Positions 1 to 9,041 of a stretch of 64,000 nt of DNA are shown in pieces. Position 1 is the first letter of the stretch. Every line of letters starts with the position of its first letter. The notes beneath the pieces were generated by a model, which saw nothing but the letters and a program-made list of their open reading frames with translations, ran no database searches and had not been told where the DNA came from. Origin of the DNA: Arachidicoccus ginsenosidivorans (GTDB lineage: Bacteria > Bacteroidota > Bacteroidia > Chitinophagales > Chitinophagaceae); contig NZ_CP042434.1 of the NCBI RefSeq assembly GCF_007971385.1, forward strand, positions 2,790,001 through 2,854,000, given 5' to 3'. A program made the translations under genes and the position numbers.

Positions 1-306
1 CAGCAATTTTGAGCGCAGTGGCTGAGTAAGGCTTTGGTTGTTACATATATAATTGCTGATATCAAGTAGTTCAGACAGGTCGACAGCGGGTTGGTTTGTA
101 AGATTTTGCAGCGCCGGTACATTTTTGCCCAATCTAAAATAACTGTAGATCATGGCAGATATCACTTTTCTGTCTTTGGAACCGTGCTTTTTATGGGCGG
201 CAAAATATTTTTTAAGATACAGGTGCAGCGGCTCTTTGCCGTCATAGGTTAAAAGTAAATTTGAGACGGTCTGTTTATGACGGTCAATGATTTTATTGAT
301 ATCCAT
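1..306 (-). CDS. RsmB/NOP-type rRNA cytosine methyltransferase, N-terminal part (partial)
   Basis: The reading frame starts at the ATG complementary to 304-306 and is open to the window edge, giving 102 residues. The protein begins MDINKIIDRHKQTVSN and contains FFAAHKK-type (YFAAHKKHGSKDRKVISAM) and YSYFRLGK segments. These resemble the N-terminal NusB-like/Fmu domain of Bacteroidota class I SAM-dependent rRNA m5C methyltransferases, in which a helical RNA-binding domain precedes the catalytic domain. The catalytic domain lies outside the window, so the assignment rests on the N-terminal signature only. The gene is co-directional with yihY and mltG and may be the last gene of that unit. Another helical RNA-binding protein cannot be excluded. 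Confidence 0.55.
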   Translation of the reverse strand, partial: MDINKIIDRHKQTVSNLLLTYDGKEPLHLYLKKYFAAHKKHGSKDRKVISAMIYSYFRLGKNVPALQNLTNQPAVDLSELLDISNYICNNQSLTQPLRSKLL

Positions 307-461
307 AGGGTAAAGGTAGCAGAAATTGCCGGTGAAATCCCTGGCACCTATTGGACAGGGACTGCCTGTTTTAAAAAGTATGCCTGTTGAGGGCAGGAAG
401 CTACATGTTTTTAAATTTCAATTGCGTTTAGACGGCCGCTTTTGCAAGTCGGTTTATGAAC

Positions 462-1499
462 TTAGGTGGAGGGGTCTGGCTGCAGATCTGATCCACTTAA
501 GTTTTTTTGCTGCTCTGATGCGACTGCTGACATTTGTGTTTTTTCCTCGGCCTGACGCAGTTCGCTGCGGTGTTTTTCCTTCAAAAATTCAATACTCAGA
601 TCTAACTCGTAACCGATTAAAAGCACAAATGAATTTACAAAAAAGAGCATCATAATCACCAGGACTGAACCGATGGTACCGTAGAATTTACTATAATTGG
701 AAAAGTTCTGTGCCCAGAATGAAAAAAGAGAGGTACTGGCAATTAACAGACCAGTGGCGATAACGGAGCCCAGTGATAATAATTTTTTGCGTTTATGCTT
801 TTCCAGGGTGGGGGCATATTTATAAATCACTGAAATACTGAAAAAGAATAAAGCTGCAATAACGATCCATCTTAGGTTACGGATCAGGCTCTGTACTCTT
901 TCATTGTGGATATTCAGTAAAGCCATGATCCGGTGGAAAAACATGCCTTGACCCATAGAAATGATCATGGTGCCTAAAAACATTAAAAACAATATCATGG
1001 TCAGGCGCATCGCTCTTAAGCGCTTTTTAATAAAATTGGTCTGGGCTCTTTCTTTTAAGGAACGGTCAAAGGTTCGGATGATGCCCATCATGGCATTAGA
1101 GGAAAAGAAGATTGCAAAGATAAAACCAAGGGATAAAAGGCCATTTTTTGTTTTACTGAAAATATCTTCCAGAAATTTCAGCATTAGTGATCTGGCACCC
1201 ACGTTAGGGGTCAGGCTTAACACCAACTGCTGCAGTTCTTTATAGAACATGGTGGAGTTGGTCAGATAGGGAATCAATGTACAAATAAACAGCAGACAGG
1301 CTGGGATGGCGATTAACAGGTTAAAAGAAATCGCGCCTGCCCTTACATTGAGCCCTTCTTTGTTGACCTGTTCTACAAAGAGCTTTATGACCTCATAGAA
1401 ATTGACGGATGGGGCACCAGGTACCCGCATGGCTTTAAGCCATTTTTTTACGAGCCTAAGTGGCTTTGAGTTTAATATTTTGGTTTCCAGTGGTGTCAA
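462..1499 (-). CDS. YihY/BrkB family inner membrane protein
   Basis: The 345-residue protein has about six hydrophobic segments, roughly at residues 50-75, 115-140, 160-188, 208-228, 240-262 and 270-298. It carries the family-typical stretch RAGAISFNLLIAIPA in the first membrane segment and FGTIGSVLVIMMLFF-like residues (YGTIGSVLVIMML) in the last. The C-terminal tail of about 40 residues is polar, rich in Glu, Gln and Ser, and probably cytoplasmic. YihY proteins (once annotated as RNase BN) are polytopic inner-membrane proteins of uncertain function; that is family knowledge. The gene follows mltG by 70 bases on the same strand, which suggests co-transcription. Length is normal for the family. 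Confidence 0.85.
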   Translation of the reverse strand: MTPLETKILNSKPLRLVKKWLKAMRVPGAPSVNFYEVIKLFVEQVNKEGLNVRAGAISFNLLIAIPACLLFICTLIPYLTNSTMFYKELQQLVLSLTPNVGARSLMLKFLEDIFSKTKNGLLSLGFIFAIFFSSNAMMGIIRTFDRSLKERAQTNFIKKRLRAMRLTMILFLMFLGTMIISMGQGMFFHRIMALLNIHNERVQSLIRNLRWIVIAALFFFSISVIYKYAPTLEKHKRKKLLSLGSVIATGLLIASTSLFSFWAQNFSNYSKFYGTIGSVLVIMMLFFVNSFVLLIGYELDLSIEFLKEKHRSELRQAEEKTQMSAVASEQQKNLSGSDLQPDPST

Positions 1500-1569
1500 A
1501 AATCAGTTCGTTGGGTAGGTGAATATTGATGTTTAAACGCTTTTTGTGTCCTATCAGTTCAGCGTCTGC

Positions 1570-2592
1570 TTATTTGATGTTTTTTTTGTCAAGGGCGTCA
1601 TGAAACTGCTCTGCCAGTTTGAGGTGCTGGGCATAATCCCTGCTAAAATTATGGTAGCCGCCAAAATCAGGCTTGGCCACAAAATACATATAATCGGTTT
1701 TAGGGGCATTTAATACTGCTTCAATGGTAACACTATCCGGCGTGCAGATAGGACCGGGCGGCAAGCCTTTATTGATATAAGTGTTATAAGGAGATTGAAC
1801 TTTAAGATCCTGATTCAAAATTCTTTTCATATCAAAATCCTTTAAGGCATATTTAATGGTCGGATCCGCGCCCAGGGCCATACCGCTTCTAAGCCGGTTC
1901 AGATAAACGCTGGCAATGGTATCTTTTTCACTGTCTTTCATGGTTTCATCCTCTACAATGGAGGCAAGGGTTGTGGCCTGATCTGGCGTCAGGCCCAGTG
2001 CGGCTGCCCTGGCTGTTCGGTTATTTCTGGACCAGAAGCCCTTTTTAGCGGCAGCGAAAATCGCCAGCACCTGGCCTGTTGTGTATTCCCATTTAAGATT
2101 ATAGGTGCCGGGAATAAGCAAAGTATTGAGGGTAAAAGTATCTACGCCAAACTGCCTGAGTGAATCATTATTACTCAGGTACATGTAAGTAGTGGCAGAA
2201 TCTGTCATCAAATTGTGACCCATCATGGCGGCTAGCCCTTCTCTGGTGCGAACTCTTTTAATGGTAAAATGAACCGTATCTTGTTTATTGGCTTTCAGGA
2301 TTTTGATCAGTCCATACACACTTGTGTGCTTGGGTACGGTTAGTCTGCCTGGCACCAGGTTTTTATATGCATTCATCTTAGGTGCCAGAAAATCAAAGAC
2401 TTTGACATTATCAATGATTTTACCCGTTTGAAGTTGCTTTACGATCTGCTGAGATGCCGGCTCCGAGCCCGGGCGTATATACAAGTGTTTTTTCGCGGCA
2501 TTAAAGGTCGTATTGGGGGCAAAGACCAGGTAAGCGAAAATAATCCCGCCCACGATGATGATAAAAGTAAAAATCCTGCCGATTGTTTTCAT
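1570..2592 (-). CDS. mltG: Endolytic murein transglycosylase MltG (YceG-like)
   Basis: The 340-residue protein has one N-terminal membrane anchor (residues 5-25), then a LysM-like/YceG region and the catalytic C-terminal half. The diagnostic segment is ASIVEDE, with the probable catalytic Glu at about 214, followed by ASVYLNRLRSGMALGADPT and later YNTYINKGLPPGPI. MltG cleaves nascent peptidoglycan glycan strands on the periplasmic side of the inner membrane and limits chain length (family knowledge). The gene is downstream of secG but separated from it by a rho-independent terminator, so it probably has its own promoter and leads into yihY. Confidence 0.92.
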   Translation of the reverse strand: MKTIGRIFTFIIIVGGIIFAYLVFAPNTTFNAAKKHLYIRPGSEPASQQIVKQLQTGKIIDNVKVFDFLAPKMNAYKNLVPGRLTVPKHTSVYGLIKILKANKQDTVHFTIKRVRTREGLAAMMGHNLMTDSATTYMYLSNNDSLRQFGVDTFTLNTLLIPGTYNLKWEYTTGQVLAIFAAAKKGFWSRNNRTARAAALGLTPDQATTLASIVEDETMKDSEKDTIASVYLNRLRSGMALGADPTIKYALKDFDMKRILNQDLKVQSPYNTYINKGLPPGPICTPDSVTIEAVLNAPKTDYMYFVAKPDFGGYHNFSRDYAQHLKLAEQFHDALDKKNIK

Positions 2593-2653
2593 GGTAAAAG
2601 TTTAAAGCTACCCAAAATGACCTTCAAGGGGCGTGCCATGTGCAAATTAACGA

Positions 2654-2681
2654 AAAAATCCCCGCCTTTTAAAGGCGGGGA
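2654..2681 (-). terminator. Rho-independent terminator of the lptE-secG unit
   Basis: CCCCGCCTTT (2660-2669) pairs with AAAGGCGGGG (2671-2680). On the minus strand it is followed by a run of six T. It lies about 30 bases past the secG stop codon. Confidence 0.8.
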
Positions 2682-2709
2682 CCTGAATATTGTTCGGAGT
2701 TGTAATGAC

Positions 2710-3081
2710 TTATTTAGCAGGTGTTTCAGCTGGTTGGTCAGCTGGCTGGCTGGCAGGGGCCTCGGCCGCAGGTGCTGCGCTTTGCGCCCTTGGCTGGGTT
2801 GTCTGCATTTTTACATTGGTATTCAGATTGTCCAGTGCACCGCCTCCGCCATGGGATCCAGTGAATAATACCACAGAAAATAAGCACATAATGCCTATAA
2901 TCAGGGCAAATAACCAGGTACCTTTTTCCAGTACATTATTAGTTTTCTTTACCCCCATAATCTGGTTGGAAAAACCGCCGATGGAGCCGGAAAGTCCACC
3001 ACCTTCTGGATTCTGAATCAGCACAAAAAAGGCCAGTACGATTGACACGATAACGACCAGTATGAAGAAAAGCAAAGCCAT
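2710..3081 (-). CDS. secG: Preprotein translocase subunit SecG
   Basis: The 123-residue protein has two membrane segments (about 3-22 and 53-73) joined by the SecG loop QNPEGGGLSGSIGG, which is diagnostic. A C-terminal tail of about 40 residues is rich in Ala, Pro and Gln, a common low-complexity extension in Bacteroidota SecG. SecG is the non-essential third subunit of the SecYEG channel and assists SecA-driven export. The gene follows the disordered protein at 3095-4015 by 13 bases on the same strand, and a terminator lies just after it. Confidence 0.93.
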   Translation of the reverse strand: MALLFFILVVIVSIVLAFFVLIQNPEGGGLSGSIGGFSNQIMGVKKTNNVLEKGTWLFALIIGIMCLFSVVLFTGSHGGGGALDNLNTNVKMQTTQPRAQSAAPAAEAPASQPADQPAETPAK

Positions 3082-3094
3082 AAATTATATTTAA

Positions 3095-4015
3095 TTATTG
3101 TAATAAATCGATTTTGGATGCAAAATAAGCGGATTTTTCGGGATATAACAAACTTAATTTTTGGTAAACCTCCCTGGCCTGGGCTGATTTGCCTTGGCTG
3201 ATTAACACTTCTGCCATGGACTCGGTCCAAATAGGCGCTATTTTTAGGGAAGCCTCCGCTTTCTGGGCAGCCTGGGCTTCTTCCTGTGGGGTCGTATTAA
3301 GTTTTGGCACACCATTGTTATCTGGTGTCTGCTGCTTCATTTCTTTGAGCCAGTCCGTGAATTTGCGTACCTTTTTGTCTAAAACATCTTGATTTTTTAG
3401 GATGGAGATACCTTGAGAAGCAAAATAATCCACTTTATAAAGTGGCTCACGCTCAACTTCTAAGCGGGCATCCTCTTTCAACGGTTTTTTAAAATCCGCA
3501 AGCTGCGCACTGAGTACGGCGGTAAGGCGGTTGCTTTGCGGCGCAGGTGCTTCCACTTCCACTTCATTTGTGGTGGCAGCTACGCTATTTGGTATAACCT
3601 CCTGCACTGCTGCGTTGCCGGTTAGGGGTTCAAGCGTCTGGTCTTCATTGTTTGTTGAATTTGTATGGAAAGGAGCGGAGTGCACCTTGTCACCCGACTT
3701 TGCCGGTTCTAAAACAGGCGCCTGTTTAGTGGATTGAATAGCCTCAACTGGCGAAAAATCTTGTTTAAGTAAATAATCCAGCCAAAGGATATCATTAAAA
3801 TGGGTGGCAGCGGCTTGTTGAGCGCTGCGATTTTGTGCTTGTTTGTCCGCTGCTGGATTCGCTTTTTGTTCTGTTAGCTGCTTTTTTGCCCTAAAATAAT
3901 GTCCCAGAGTAAAAGCAGGGTATTTTGCCGTAATTTCAGCCCACTGGTGGGCGGAACTGTCCTGCAAGCAGGACTTTCCCGTGAAAGCTTGTATTAATTG
4001 TTTTTCTGATTGCAT
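3095..4015 (-). CDS. Uncharacterised protein with disordered middle and TPR-like end
   Basis: The 306-residue protein has no signal peptide. Residues about 1-80 are helical and begin with a QLIQAFTGKSCLQDSS-like stretch. Residues about 85-165 are low-complexity and rich in Ala, Gln, Glu and Thr. The C-terminal 45 residues (MAEVLISQGKSAQAREVYQ, then LLYPEKSAYFASKIDLL) look like one tetratricopeptide repeat. I do not recognise a named family. Its position between lptE and secG is an arrangement I associate with related Bacteroidota, which hints at an envelope-related role, but that is inference. The ORF is long, uses codons like its neighbours and is clearly a gene. Confidence 0.7.
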   Translation of the reverse strand: MQSEKQLIQAFTGKSCLQDSSAHQWAEITAKYPAFTLGHYFRAKKQLTEQKANPAADKQAQNRSAQQAAATHFNDILWLDYLLKQDFSPVEAIQSTKQAPVLEPAKSGDKVHSAPFHTNSTNNEDQTLEPLTGNAAVQEVIPNSVAATTNEVEVEAPAPQSNRLTAVLSAQLADFKKPLKEDARLEVEREPLYKVDYFASQGISILKNQDVLDKKVRKFTDWLKEMKQQTPDNNGVPKLNTTPQEEAQAAQKAEASLKIAPIWTESMAEVLISQGKSAQAREVYQKLSLLYPEKSAYFASKIDLLQ

Positions 4016-4053
4016 AGGCTAAAGGTTTACTTCAAATGCACCATTTATTTAGG

Positions 4054-4565
4054 TTACCAGTTGGAAAATACTTTATTGAACATCGCATCTGGTATATCCT
4101 TCAGTATTTGACTCATCAGGGAAGTTTCTGCTTGTTGCAATGAAAGATTGGCGCTGAAATCAAAAGTACTACTTACGTCGTATTCGTGCGTTTCTTTTTT
4201 GTATTATCTATTAGCGTCATGTGTAGGCCTACTGTCAGTCTGTTCAGGCTGGCCTGATTAGAGGCACTGACACCAGAGGTGGTGACATCGTACTGGCGTA
4301 TGACGCTGTTGATAACATAATCTGCATTTAGATCATCAATACGGGTCAATTTGGTCTGGCTGGCCACTTTTTTAACAAATGCGTCTGTTAATTGTGCGCT
4401 AAGACTTGGATTAATATAATGTGCCTTGTTTTCAATAAAGCCGATTCTGATCGTTTTTACTTCTGGTGGTATACTGACATCATTAAAGGTATAAATGCCA
4501 CAAGAGCTGATACTGAAGACAAAACATATAAATAAAAGCCATAAGGCTCGAGCCTGGACACGCAT
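4054..4565 (-). CDS. lptE: LPS assembly lipoprotein LptE (frame broken by one missing base)
   Basis: The frame starting at 4565 stops early at 4173 after 130 residues, ending TLIDNTKKKRTNTT. Adding one A to the six-A run about 4190-4200 continues the protein as THEYDVSSTFDFSANLSLQQ and then AMFNKVFSNW to the stop at 4054-4056. The total is 170 residues, the normal LptE length, with the family-typical ending. The N terminus is a lipoprotein signal (FVFSISSCGIY, Cys about 22). LptE plugs the LptD barrel and helps insert LPS into the outer membrane. Because the restored end is so conserved, I infer a homopolymer base-call error rather than a dead gene. Confidence 0.85.
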
Positions 4566-4621
4566 GTACTTAACGGTTTAAGTGACGAATATAGAACGAA
4601 AATAATGAACAGAATCTTTTA

Positions 4622-4648
4622 TTGAACACATTATTTTCTCTATCTTCA
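4622..4648 (+). promoter_or_regulatory. Possible Bacteroidota-type promoter for the TlpA-like gene
   Basis: ATTG (4622-4625) is followed after 15 bases by TATCTTCA (4641-4648), close to the -33 TTTG / -7 TAnnTTTG consensus of Bacteroidota. The start codon is at 4682. Confidence 0.35.
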
Positions 4649-4681
4649 CGAAATTAATCAATAAATAACTAAAAAAATCGC

Positions 4682-5824
4682 ATGAACAAACGTGTTATTG
4701 CAGGGGCTATGGCAGCCATGACGCTGGGCTTTTTTGCCTGTAACCAGGCACCAAAAGACAGCTATACAATCAATGGGGATATTGCCGGGCTGAAGGATTC
4801 CCTGATTTATTTTAGAACCAGTGCAGGAGATTCTATGGTGGTAGACTCTGCGAAGGTCACTGATGGGAAATTTACTTTTAAAGGGAAAGCAGAAGAACCT
4901 AAGATGGCCTCTATCTATCTGCAGGATAGAAGAGGAGGCTTTAATTTATATGTAGAGAATGCAGCTATTAATATTAAAGGCAATGTAGATTCACTTAGCA
5001 GTGTGAAAATCACGGGTGCACCTACGCAACAAGAGTGGGATACCTTCCAGGCGGATCTAAAGCCGCTCAATGCTCAGGAAGATTCTTTATTTCAGCAGTA
5101 TCAGACGGCGCGCATGAAAAATGATACCGCAGCAGTTGCGGCCATTGAAAAGAAAGCGAATGACCTGAATGATCAAAGAGAAGCGGCTTCTAAAACTTTC
5201 ATTAACCAGCATCCTAAAAGTTATGTCAGCATAAATCTGCTTAGAAGCCTGATTTATTCTACAGAATATGCAGATTTGAATAAAATGTTTACCGGATTGG
5301 ACACCTCTTTACAGCATTCAACTTCAGGCGTGAAAATCGCCGAGCAATTGGAAACCATGAAGGCGACGGCTATTGGCCAACAGGCAATTGATTTTACCGC
5401 CAATGATGTTAATGGAAATCCGGTTAGTCTGTCTTCCTTTAAAGGCAAATATGTACTGGTTGATTTCTGGGCCAGCTGGTGCGGTCCCTGCAGAGCAGAG
5501 AATCCAAATGTTGTAAAAGCATACAATAAATACAAAGATAAAAACTTCACCATTCTTGGGGTTTCTTTAGATGAGGATGGCGCTAAGTGGAAAGAAGCCA
5601 TTGCCCATGATAAATTGAACTGGACACAGGTTTCTGATCTGAAAGGCTGGAAATCTGAGCCAGCTGGTAAATATGGTGTGAAAGCCATTCCTGCCAACTT
5701 TTTGATCGACCAGGATGGTAAAATTATCGGCCACAACTTAAGAGGAGACAAGCTGGAAGAAAAACTGGCTGAAGTTTTAAGTAATATTCAATTAAAAAAG
5801 AGCGCTTCTGATGCAAAATCATAA
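4682..5824 (+). CDS. TlpA-family thiol-disulfide oxidoreductase with DUF4369-like domain
   Basis: The 380-residue protein has a signal sequence ending at Cys20 (LGFFAC), probably lipidated. Residues about 27-120 form a DUF4369-like beta-rich domain (YTINGDIAGLKDSLIYF). Residues about 125-215 form a helical linker. Residues 233-370 form an AhpC/TSA-Redoxin thioredoxin fold with the redox motif WCGPC (Cys267, Cys270). Such proteins are membrane-tethered periplasmic disulfide reductases/oxidases in Bacteroidota. The cis-Pro region is visible as KAIPANFLIDQDG. The gene stands alone between divergent lptE and a strong terminator. Confidence 0.9.
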   Translation: MNKRVIAGAMAAMTLGFFACNQAPKDSYTINGDIAGLKDSLIYFRTSAGDSMVVDSAKVTDGKFTFKGKAEEPKMASIYLQDRRGGFNLYVENAAINIKGNVDSLSSVKITGAPTQQEWDTFQADLKPLNAQEDSLFQQYQTARMKNDTAAVAAIEKKANDLNDQREAASKTFINQHPKSYVSINLLRSLIYSTEYADLNKMFTGLDTSLQHSTSGVKIAEQLETMKATAIGQQAIDFTANDVNGNPVSLSSFKGKYVLVDFWASWCGPCRAENPNVVKAYNKYKDKNFTILGVSLDEDGAKWKEAIAHDKLNWTQVSDLKGWKSEPAGKYGVKAIPANFLIDQDGKIIGHNLRGDKLEEKLAEVLSNIQLKKSASDAKS

Positions 5825-5920
5825 GCAAAGGCAGCGACTTACCTGTGTGCTTATTTTCCGGGGCATTCCTATCTAATATTTGCCTGGATTAAATAAAGTT
5901 AACACACTAAAGAAATAACA

Positions 5921-5964
5921 AGCAGGAAGCGGATGGATAATTGTCCAGGCTTCCTGCTTTTTTT
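5921..5964 (+). terminator. Rho-independent terminator after the TlpA-like gene
   Basis: AGCAGGAAGC (5921-5930) pairs with GCTTCCTGCT (5949-5958) and is followed by a run of seven T. The remaining stretch to 6240 shows no convincing gene. Confidence 0.85.
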
Positions 5965-6240
5965 GTCAATTTATTTAAAACGATACAGCGCGTTATATAG
6001 TAGATGAGAATTGCTTATAGAAAGAAGGGATACCGAATAGGTTATCACCAATGCTGAAGTGTACTGGTTAAGTAAAATGCTTTTATGGGCTAAGTATGAC
6101 CGGGTGGCCATGCATTTGAACAACTTCATAGCTGAAAGCAAAAAGGGTATCAATACCTAATATCTTCAAAAGTAAGCGGATGTATTTATCCGCGCTAGAT
6201 TGGAAATACTAGCGAATGATCGGTTATAGCTATCTTGTAC

Positions 6241-6429
6241 TTATTTTTGCAATTTAAGGACAATAAAAGCCAATAGCGGACATAAAATGACGCCATATTT
6301 ATAAAAGATACTGGAGCGTTTAGATAATTTTTTCTCCTGCAATTTCTGATCGATCATTTTGAAGGAGGAGAAAATCATAAAAACCAGAATTGGCAAAACC
6401 AGTATTAATAGAATCTCACGTGTGCCCAT
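6241..6429 (-). CDS. Small two-helix membrane protein, uncharacterised
   Basis: This 62-residue ORF begins MGTREILLILVLPILVFMIF. It has a hydrophobic helix at residues 5-22, a basic amphipathic middle (KMIDQKLQEKKLSKRSS) and a second hydrophobic helix at residues 45-59. The first residues recall TatA proteins, but the amphipathic Phe-Gly hinge of TatA is absent. It lies between the TlpA terminator and the XRE-cupin gene, on the strand of the latter. No family is recognised. Two clean helices separated by a charged loop favour a real gene, but no homology is visible. Confidence 0.4.
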   Translation of the reverse strand: MGTREILLILVLPILVFMIFSSFKMIDQKLQEKKLSKRSSIFYKYGVILCPLLAFIVLKLQK

Positions 6430-6524
6430 GGTTTAACTTTAATTTTGAATAATTGAATATACGAAATATTTTTTAGTTAAGCCGTGTAAATGTTAGCAAA
6501 AAGGCAGGACAGTAGCATGGCTGG

Positions 6525-7067
6525 TTATAAAAAGATGTCCAGATACCTTACCTCTTCGGTTGTAGGTAAAATGCCGTGCTTTTGCAAGGCATTAAAATAC
6601 AAAGAATCTCCAGCGGTTAATAAATATTCGGTGTCACCTACTTGCATTTTCATCGCACCTTCAATCACGTAAATAAATTCTTCTCCTTCATGCGTTAGCT
6701 GGTGGGCAATAACTTCAGATTTGCGGGCAACAAATAGGAAGGGTTGCATTTTTTTCCCTTGAAATTCTGATGCAAATGGGTATATATGGTATCCTTTTTC
6801 CGTTTTGACCAGTTTATCCAGCGACATTTTTTTCTTGGTGAAAATGGTATTTCGGCTGTTATCCTGCTCCAGAATACTTGATATGGTTGTTCCTAAAGCG
6901 GTGGCGATTTTAACCAGTGTCGCCACGGAAGGCATGGTTTTGTTGTTCTCAATTTTGGAAATCATGCTTTTGGACAGTTGACAAGTATCTGCCACCTCCT
7001 GGATAGTCCTTTTTTGCGACTTCCTGATTAGTCTGATACGATCCCCTACTAATGAATTGTCTGCCAT
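6525..7067 (-). CDS. XRE-family regulator with C-terminal cupin domain
   Basis: The 180-residue protein has a helix-turn-helix of the XRE/Cro type at about residues 8-62 (VADTCQLSKSMISKIENNKT). A small-molecule-binding cupin barrel follows at about 105-178 (HEGEEFIYVIEGAMKMQVG, LTAGDSLYFNALQKHGI). Family members sense a metabolite through the cupin and act at their own or neighbouring promoters. The gene is divergent from the GH39-like glycosidase at 7277, with 209 bases between the two start codons, so control of that gene is a reasonable but unproven inference. The length is exactly that of the class. Confidence 0.88.
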   Translation of the reverse strand: MADNSLVGDRIRLIRKSQKRTIQEVADTCQLSKSMISKIENNKTMPSVATLVKIATALGTTISSILEQDNSRNTIFTKKKMSLDKLVKTEKGYHIYPFASEFQGKKMQPFLFVARKSEVIAHQLTHEGEEFIYVIEGAMKMQVGDTEYLLTAGDSLYFNALQKHGILPTTEEVRYLDIFL

Positions 7068-7276
7068 TTATTTAAAATTTCAGTATGATCTGCCTGACAC
7101 CCGATTTATATGGGCAAATGTACAGGGTTGAATCAATTTTGGGCGACGAATATCTATGGAATTTCAAAAAATATTAATATTAATAATGTTATTTATAATT
7201 TTTTTTTCATCTTTGTTATGAAACACAGTTGAATTATAATAAACAAAATATCAATAATGTACAACCCATTCAATTT

Positions 7277-8956
7277 ATGAAGAAACTAATTATCGGCCTG
7301 CTATCGATTGGCAGTCTCGTTATTTTTAAGGTAGGGTATGGTCAACAAGCAAAGGTGGATGTAAATATAAGTCAGGAATTAGGACAATTGCCCCGTATCT
7401 GGTCGTGGTTTGGTTATGATGAACCAAATTATACATATATGAAAGATGGGAAGAAATTATTGACGGAGCTTTCTGAGTTGAGTCCCGTTCCGGTCTATGT
7501 TCGTACCCATAGTTTGCTGGTGACCGGTGATGGCACTGCTGCCTTAAAATGGGGAAGTACAAACATTTATACGGAGGACAGCCAGGGAAATCCAGTATAC
7601 AACTGGAATATCGTGGACAGTATTTTTGATACTTATGTGAAAAGAGGCATGAAACCGCTGGCTGAAATAGGCTTTATGCCTGAAGCCCTTTCTTCGCATC
7701 CTGAACCATATAGACACCACTGGAAGCCAGGAGATAAGTACAGTGATATTATAACCGGCTGGGCCTATCCGCCAAAGGACTATAACAAATGGGCAGAACT
7801 TATCTATCAATGGGTTAAACACTGCGTCAGTCGATATGGGGCCAAAGAGGTGTCAAGCTGGTATTGGGAGGTCTGGAATGAAGCTGACGGGTATTACTGG
7901 AAAGGCACCCAGGAGGAATTTTTCAAATTGTATGACTATACGGCCAGTGCAGTCAAAAGGGCGTTGCCGACAGCACGTATAGGTGGTCCAAATACCACAG
8001 GTGGTGCGATGAAGTGGTTGGATGCTTTTTTAAAGCATTGCCAATTTGGAAGAAACTATGCGACAGGAAAAATTGGCGCTCCTTTAGACGCCATTCTATT
8101 CCATGCAAAGGGCAGCCCCCGATTGAAAAACGGCACCGTTGTCATGGGCATTTCAAGTCAGTTGCATAATGTTGAAAACAATTTTAAGGTGATCAAACAG
8201 TATCCCGCTTTAAAAGATTTACCGGTCATCTTAGGAGAAAATGACCCGGAGGGATGTGCTGCCTGTGGGATGGCGACAGATCCGCAAAATGCCTACCGCA
8301 ATGGTACAATGTATTCGAGTTATACGGCAGCTTCTTTTGCCCGTATTCATGAACTGGCGGTGAGCTATAATGTGCATTTGATCGGCGCGGTGACCTGGGC
8401 TTTCGAATTTGAAAATCAACCCTGGTTCTACGGGTTCAGAGACCTGGCCACTAATGGCGTGGATAAACCTGTATTAAATGTATTCAGGATGTTTGGCAAA
8501 ATGGGTACAAGGCAGGTATTTGCGCAGAGTGATCATCAATATGCGCTTCAGGATATTTTGAAATCGGGTGTTCGGGGAGCACAAACAGACATAGGCGTGC
8601 TGGCATCCAGGACGGATAAATCTGCCAGTGTTCTTTTATGGAATTATCACGATAAGGATACAACCAGCCCGGCTAGGTCAGTCCTGGTTACTGTTAATGG
8701 GGCGCATGCAAAAAGCGCTGCATTAAAAATTTATATCATTGATCGTAAGCATAATAATGCCTACGCATTATGGAAAAAAATGGGATCGCCGCAAAATCCA
8801 AGTGCAACACAAATAGCTGAACTAACAAAGACGGGGCAACTTACCTGTAGTGTATCCAAGGAAATTCAATCAGATAAAGGTGCTTTTAAAATCCCGGTCA
8901 CGCTGCAAAGACAGGCAGTGGCATTACTATGCCTTTATGGTAAGGATAATTTGTAG
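7277..8956 (+). CDS. Secreted GH39-like glycoside hydrolase (beta-xylosidase type)
   Basis: I chose the ATG at 7277 because it gives a clean signal peptide (MKKLIIGLLSIGSLVIF, cleavage near GYGQQA). The upstream in-frame ATG at 7229 would add 16 polar residues. The mature protein is a TIM-barrel hydrolase of clan-A type. WEVWNEADGYYW places the putative acid/base at Glu202, and VILGENDPEG places the putative nucleophile at Glu321. A beta-sandwich C-terminal region follows (about 410-560). GH39 enzymes release xylose or related sugars, but the real substrate is not readable here. A perfect hairpin terminator lies 34 bases downstream. It is divergent from the XRE-cupin regulator. Confidence 0.82.
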   Translation: MKKLIIGLLSIGSLVIFKVGYGQQAKVDVNISQELGQLPRIWSWFGYDEPNYTYMKDGKKLLTELSELSPVPVYVRTHSLLVTGDGTAALKWGSTNIYTEDSQGNPVYNWNIVDSIFDTYVKRGMKPLAEIGFMPEALSSHPEPYRHHWKPGDKYSDIITGWAYPPKDYNKWAELIYQWVKHCVSRYGAKEVSSWYWEVWNEADGYYWKGTQEEFFKLYDYTASAVKRALPTARIGGPNTTGGAMKWLDAFLKHCQFGRNYATGKIGAPLDAILFHAKGSPRLKNGTVVMGISSQLHNVENNFKVIKQYPALKDLPVILGENDPEGCAACGMATDPQNAYRNGTMYSSYTAASFARIHELAVSYNVHLIGAVTWAFEFENQPWFYGFRDLATNGVDKPVLNVFRMFGKMGTRQVFAQSDHQYALQDILKSGVRGAQTDIGVLASRTDKSASVLLWNYHDKDTTSPARSVLVTVNGAHAKSAALKIYIIDRKHNNAYALWKKMGSPQNPSATQIAELTKTGQLTCSVSKEIQSDKGAFKIPVTLQRQAVALLCLYGKDNL

Positions 8957-8990
8957 ATTCCTTGAATAATTCGAGGTGCAATCCCTTTGA

Positions 8991-9029
8991 GCCATCAGCA
9001 GATCAAAAGGTATCGAATCTGCTGATGGC
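8991..9029. terminator. Bidirectional hairpin terminator between convergent genes
   Basis: GCCATCAGCAGAT (8991-9003) pairs perfectly with ATCTGCTGATGGC (9017-9029). It separates the GH39-like gene (plus) from the sigma-54 activator gene (minus). Confidence 0.75.
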
Positions 9030-9041
9030 TTACATTTTAGA

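Noticed and set aside
6241..6429. TatA
   Set aside because: The start MGTREILLILV is TatA-like, but the Phe-Gly hinge and amphipathic helix are missing and there is a second membrane helix.
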